Assembly: GCF_003576645.1 (NCBI RefSeq)
Contig: NC_044925.1
Location: 3,088,585-3,152,584, forward strand
DNA from: Ipomoea triloba
Taxonomy: Eukaryota > Streptophyta > Magnoliopsida > Solanales > Convolvulaceae
DNA: 64,000 nt
Direction of reading: 5' to 3'
This document shows positions 62,330 through 64,000 of the stretch, piece after piece. The translations under genes and the position numbers were made by a program. The first letter of the stretch is position 1. The number at the start of each line of letters is the position of its first letter. Below the pieces are notes generated by a model that was not told where the DNA came from, ran no database searches, and was given only the letters and a program-made list of their open reading frames with translations.

Positions 62330-63155
62330 GTCTCCAGGATTGTTTACTCAAACTTATCCTAAGTGATTATATCCCTTAAATATATTTGATGCAATTCTAG
62401 GTGATCAAATAAATATGCATAATTGAATATAAAGAGCAAGGAAGGTAGAACACCAATTTAGAGTGGTTCGGCCGAGCCTACTTGTTATGATGATAATAAT
62501 AATAATATTAATATTATTATTATTATATAAACCAAGTGGCAGCAAGATGGAATGGGGATTTCGACAGTGGCACATTATTAATTATGTGGGTTTGGTGGAT
62601 GGATTATTATATGTTAGTGTGGCTACATATCAATTAAATAAAGCAAAGTGAGCAGCACTGATTGTTTAGTGGCTTATCATCACTCGCAAGTGATAGCACT
62701 TCTACGAACACAAATCCTTCATAGTTATGGGTGAGACAAGACACCGACCTTTGTCCCTAGTTCCCTTGTGCACTCATCACTTGCAAGTGATAGCACTTCT
62801 ACGTACACACACCCTTCGTAGTTAGGGAGCAACAAATTCACCCTTTTGCTGTCAAGGTTGCCGCTATAAACCATAGCTACATTTAGTGTTGGGACAGCCC
62901 ACCTCTTACGCACCCAAGTGTTTACATCATAACAATGATAGCAAATTATAAACTTTGCAAATTGTCCCTCAGAGACTAATTGTGTATACATTTGAAGCAC
63001 TATAAGATTGAGAATATTAATATTGAATTTGAAGCTCAAATAAGACTCAATCAAAACTTAGATGGATTGGAGAAGGATTAAAATCTAAGCTTCAAGTATT
63101 CGAAGAAAACCATATAATGTGTAAAGATGAAGAACAAAGTTTTCTTGGATCAACC
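62330..63155. mobile_element. Possible retroelement remnant with internal duplication
   Basis: AGAGTGGTTCGGCCGAGCC near 62460 resembles the sequence seen at the ends of some plant LTR elements. A module of about 95 bp with GCAAGTGATAGCACTTCTAC occurs at 62687 and again at 62783. No intact ORF with family similarity is present. Confidence 0.3.
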
Positions 63156-63159
63156 TTCA

Positions 63160-63295
63160 AAAAGATGTGTTCTAGTGGCACCCGGTGTCCCCCGATTTAC
63201 ACTCCACATGGATGATGGGAGTGAGTTCGAGTATCAGTGGAGGCAACTGTTGACTCTTTGTGCTTTAGTAGGTTGAGAAAGTACTACTGCCGTTG
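63160..63295 (+). mobile_element. tRNA-derived SINE
   Basis: A-box region (GTGTTCTAGTGGCACCCGG), B box (GAGTTCGAGTA), then CAGTGGAGGCAACTGTTGAC and AGTAGGTTGAGAAAG. Confidence 0.75.
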
Positions 63296-64000
63296 GAGAA
63301 AACATATATATAAAGTAGGAGATCAACGGTTAGTTTTTTTAAAATAAAGATTACTGACGAAATTGGATGACGGGTTTTATAGCACCGTTGATAAGCCCGT
63401 AATAAATCGTTCACATTTTTTGCTGCTCACTGAAAGACCAACGGATCCGATGACGGGTTCTGCTGGACTAGTGACAAGTCCCATTGCAAGGCAACGAGAC
63501 TAGATAGTCTTGCAACCAACCCGTGAGTAATACTCATGGGTTCCTTAGTCCCGTTAACGCGGGACTACAATTCCCGTGAAGAAATCCCGTACGTGAAACA
63601 AGAAGAAAAAGAAATGGATTAAGCATGATCATTAATAATGATAGTAATTAGCATGGTGATTAAGGTTAATGACCATGATTAGCAACAAGATAGAGATAAA
63701 GATTCCAGGGACAAAATAATTTGAGAAAATGATGCCATACAAATTTATTTTGAAATATTTGACTCAAAATTCATTTTAGCACTTTTTATAAAAAAATTTT
63801 GGGTAGAGCATGAGAAAGGAATTGACACACCAAAACCTACAAAGAAAGTTAAAAATATTTTGAATCTATTTTGAGCTCTCAAAAAGAATAATCATATTTT
63901 TAACCTTTTACAAAATAGATATTATCTCTTGATCGAGCTCTTCTTCCTTCCATCTTAAAAACTTGCCCTTCATCATTCTCAAAAAAAAAAAAAAAAAAAA
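63296..64000. other. Repeat-like tail of the window
   Basis: The stretch contains short palindromic segments (GATGACGGGTT repeated at 63368 and 63450; GTCCCGTTAACGCGGGAC at 63550). No gene is recognised. The window ends in a poly-A run. Confidence 0.4.

Overview
The window is nuclear DNA of a flowering plant, most likely a dicot. It is strongly A/T-rich, its genes are built from many small exons with GT-AG introns, and the intergenic space is filled with plant transposons (Helitron, CACTA, Mutator-like, hAT-like, Copia, tRNA-derived SINEs) and (TA)n tracts. I cannot fix the species from sequence alone; an asterid such as Convolvulaceae is only a guess.

Three real protein genes are supported. 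Two are tandem paralogues on the minus strand: a 29-exon gene (6209-19470, 1125 aa) and a 26-exon gene (39570-49472, 1029 aa). Both encode receptor-like proteins with a signal peptide, leucine-rich repeats (one repeat per 66-75 nt exon), a malectin domain, one membrane segment and a cytoplasmic kinase fold, as in the LRR-VIII-2 receptor kinases. Both lack key catalytic residues (VAIK Lys, alpha-C Glu, HRD Asp), so they look like pseudokinase receptors. Copy 1 has a local expansion of LRR exons. Copy 2 has lost one splice acceptor. Each copy has a long inverted repeat just past its stop codon, and flanking blocks on both sides show that the duplicated unit reached beyond the coding regions. The third gene is a 6-exon GPN-loop GTPase, GPN1/QQT2 (58913-61586, plus strand, 385 aa).

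Layout: 1-4.1 kb, LTR-like sequence, a CACTA end and a decayed Copia pol; 4.1-6.0 kb, SINE and old copies of the 3' flank; 6.2-19.5 kb, receptor 1 with transposon-filled introns; 19.5-27 kb, MITEs and SINEs; 27-31 kb, a 1988-bp repeat split by a single N; 30.8-35.9 kb, an element bounded by two inverted LTR-like repeats with a 5-bp target duplication and a 567-base gap inside; 36.5-39.1 kb, hAT-like fragments around a Mutator-like element that carries a cysteine-synthase-like gene fragment; 39.6-49.5 kb, receptor 2; 49.9-52.6 kb, nested MITEs; 52.65-57.9 kb, Helitron copies and a duplicated GPN1 5' region around a 25-N gap; 58-61.6 kb, GPN1; 61.6-64 kb, repeats.

Assembly quality matters here. 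Direct repeats of exactly 42 bp, with unrelated unit sequences, occur at several places (window start, 33.5-34.25 kb, 53.0 kb). The arrangement of partly shifted units is what results when contigs that overlap by 42 bp are joined end to end without trimming. Three of the larger duplications are also interrupted by N and probably represent the same locus assembled twice.
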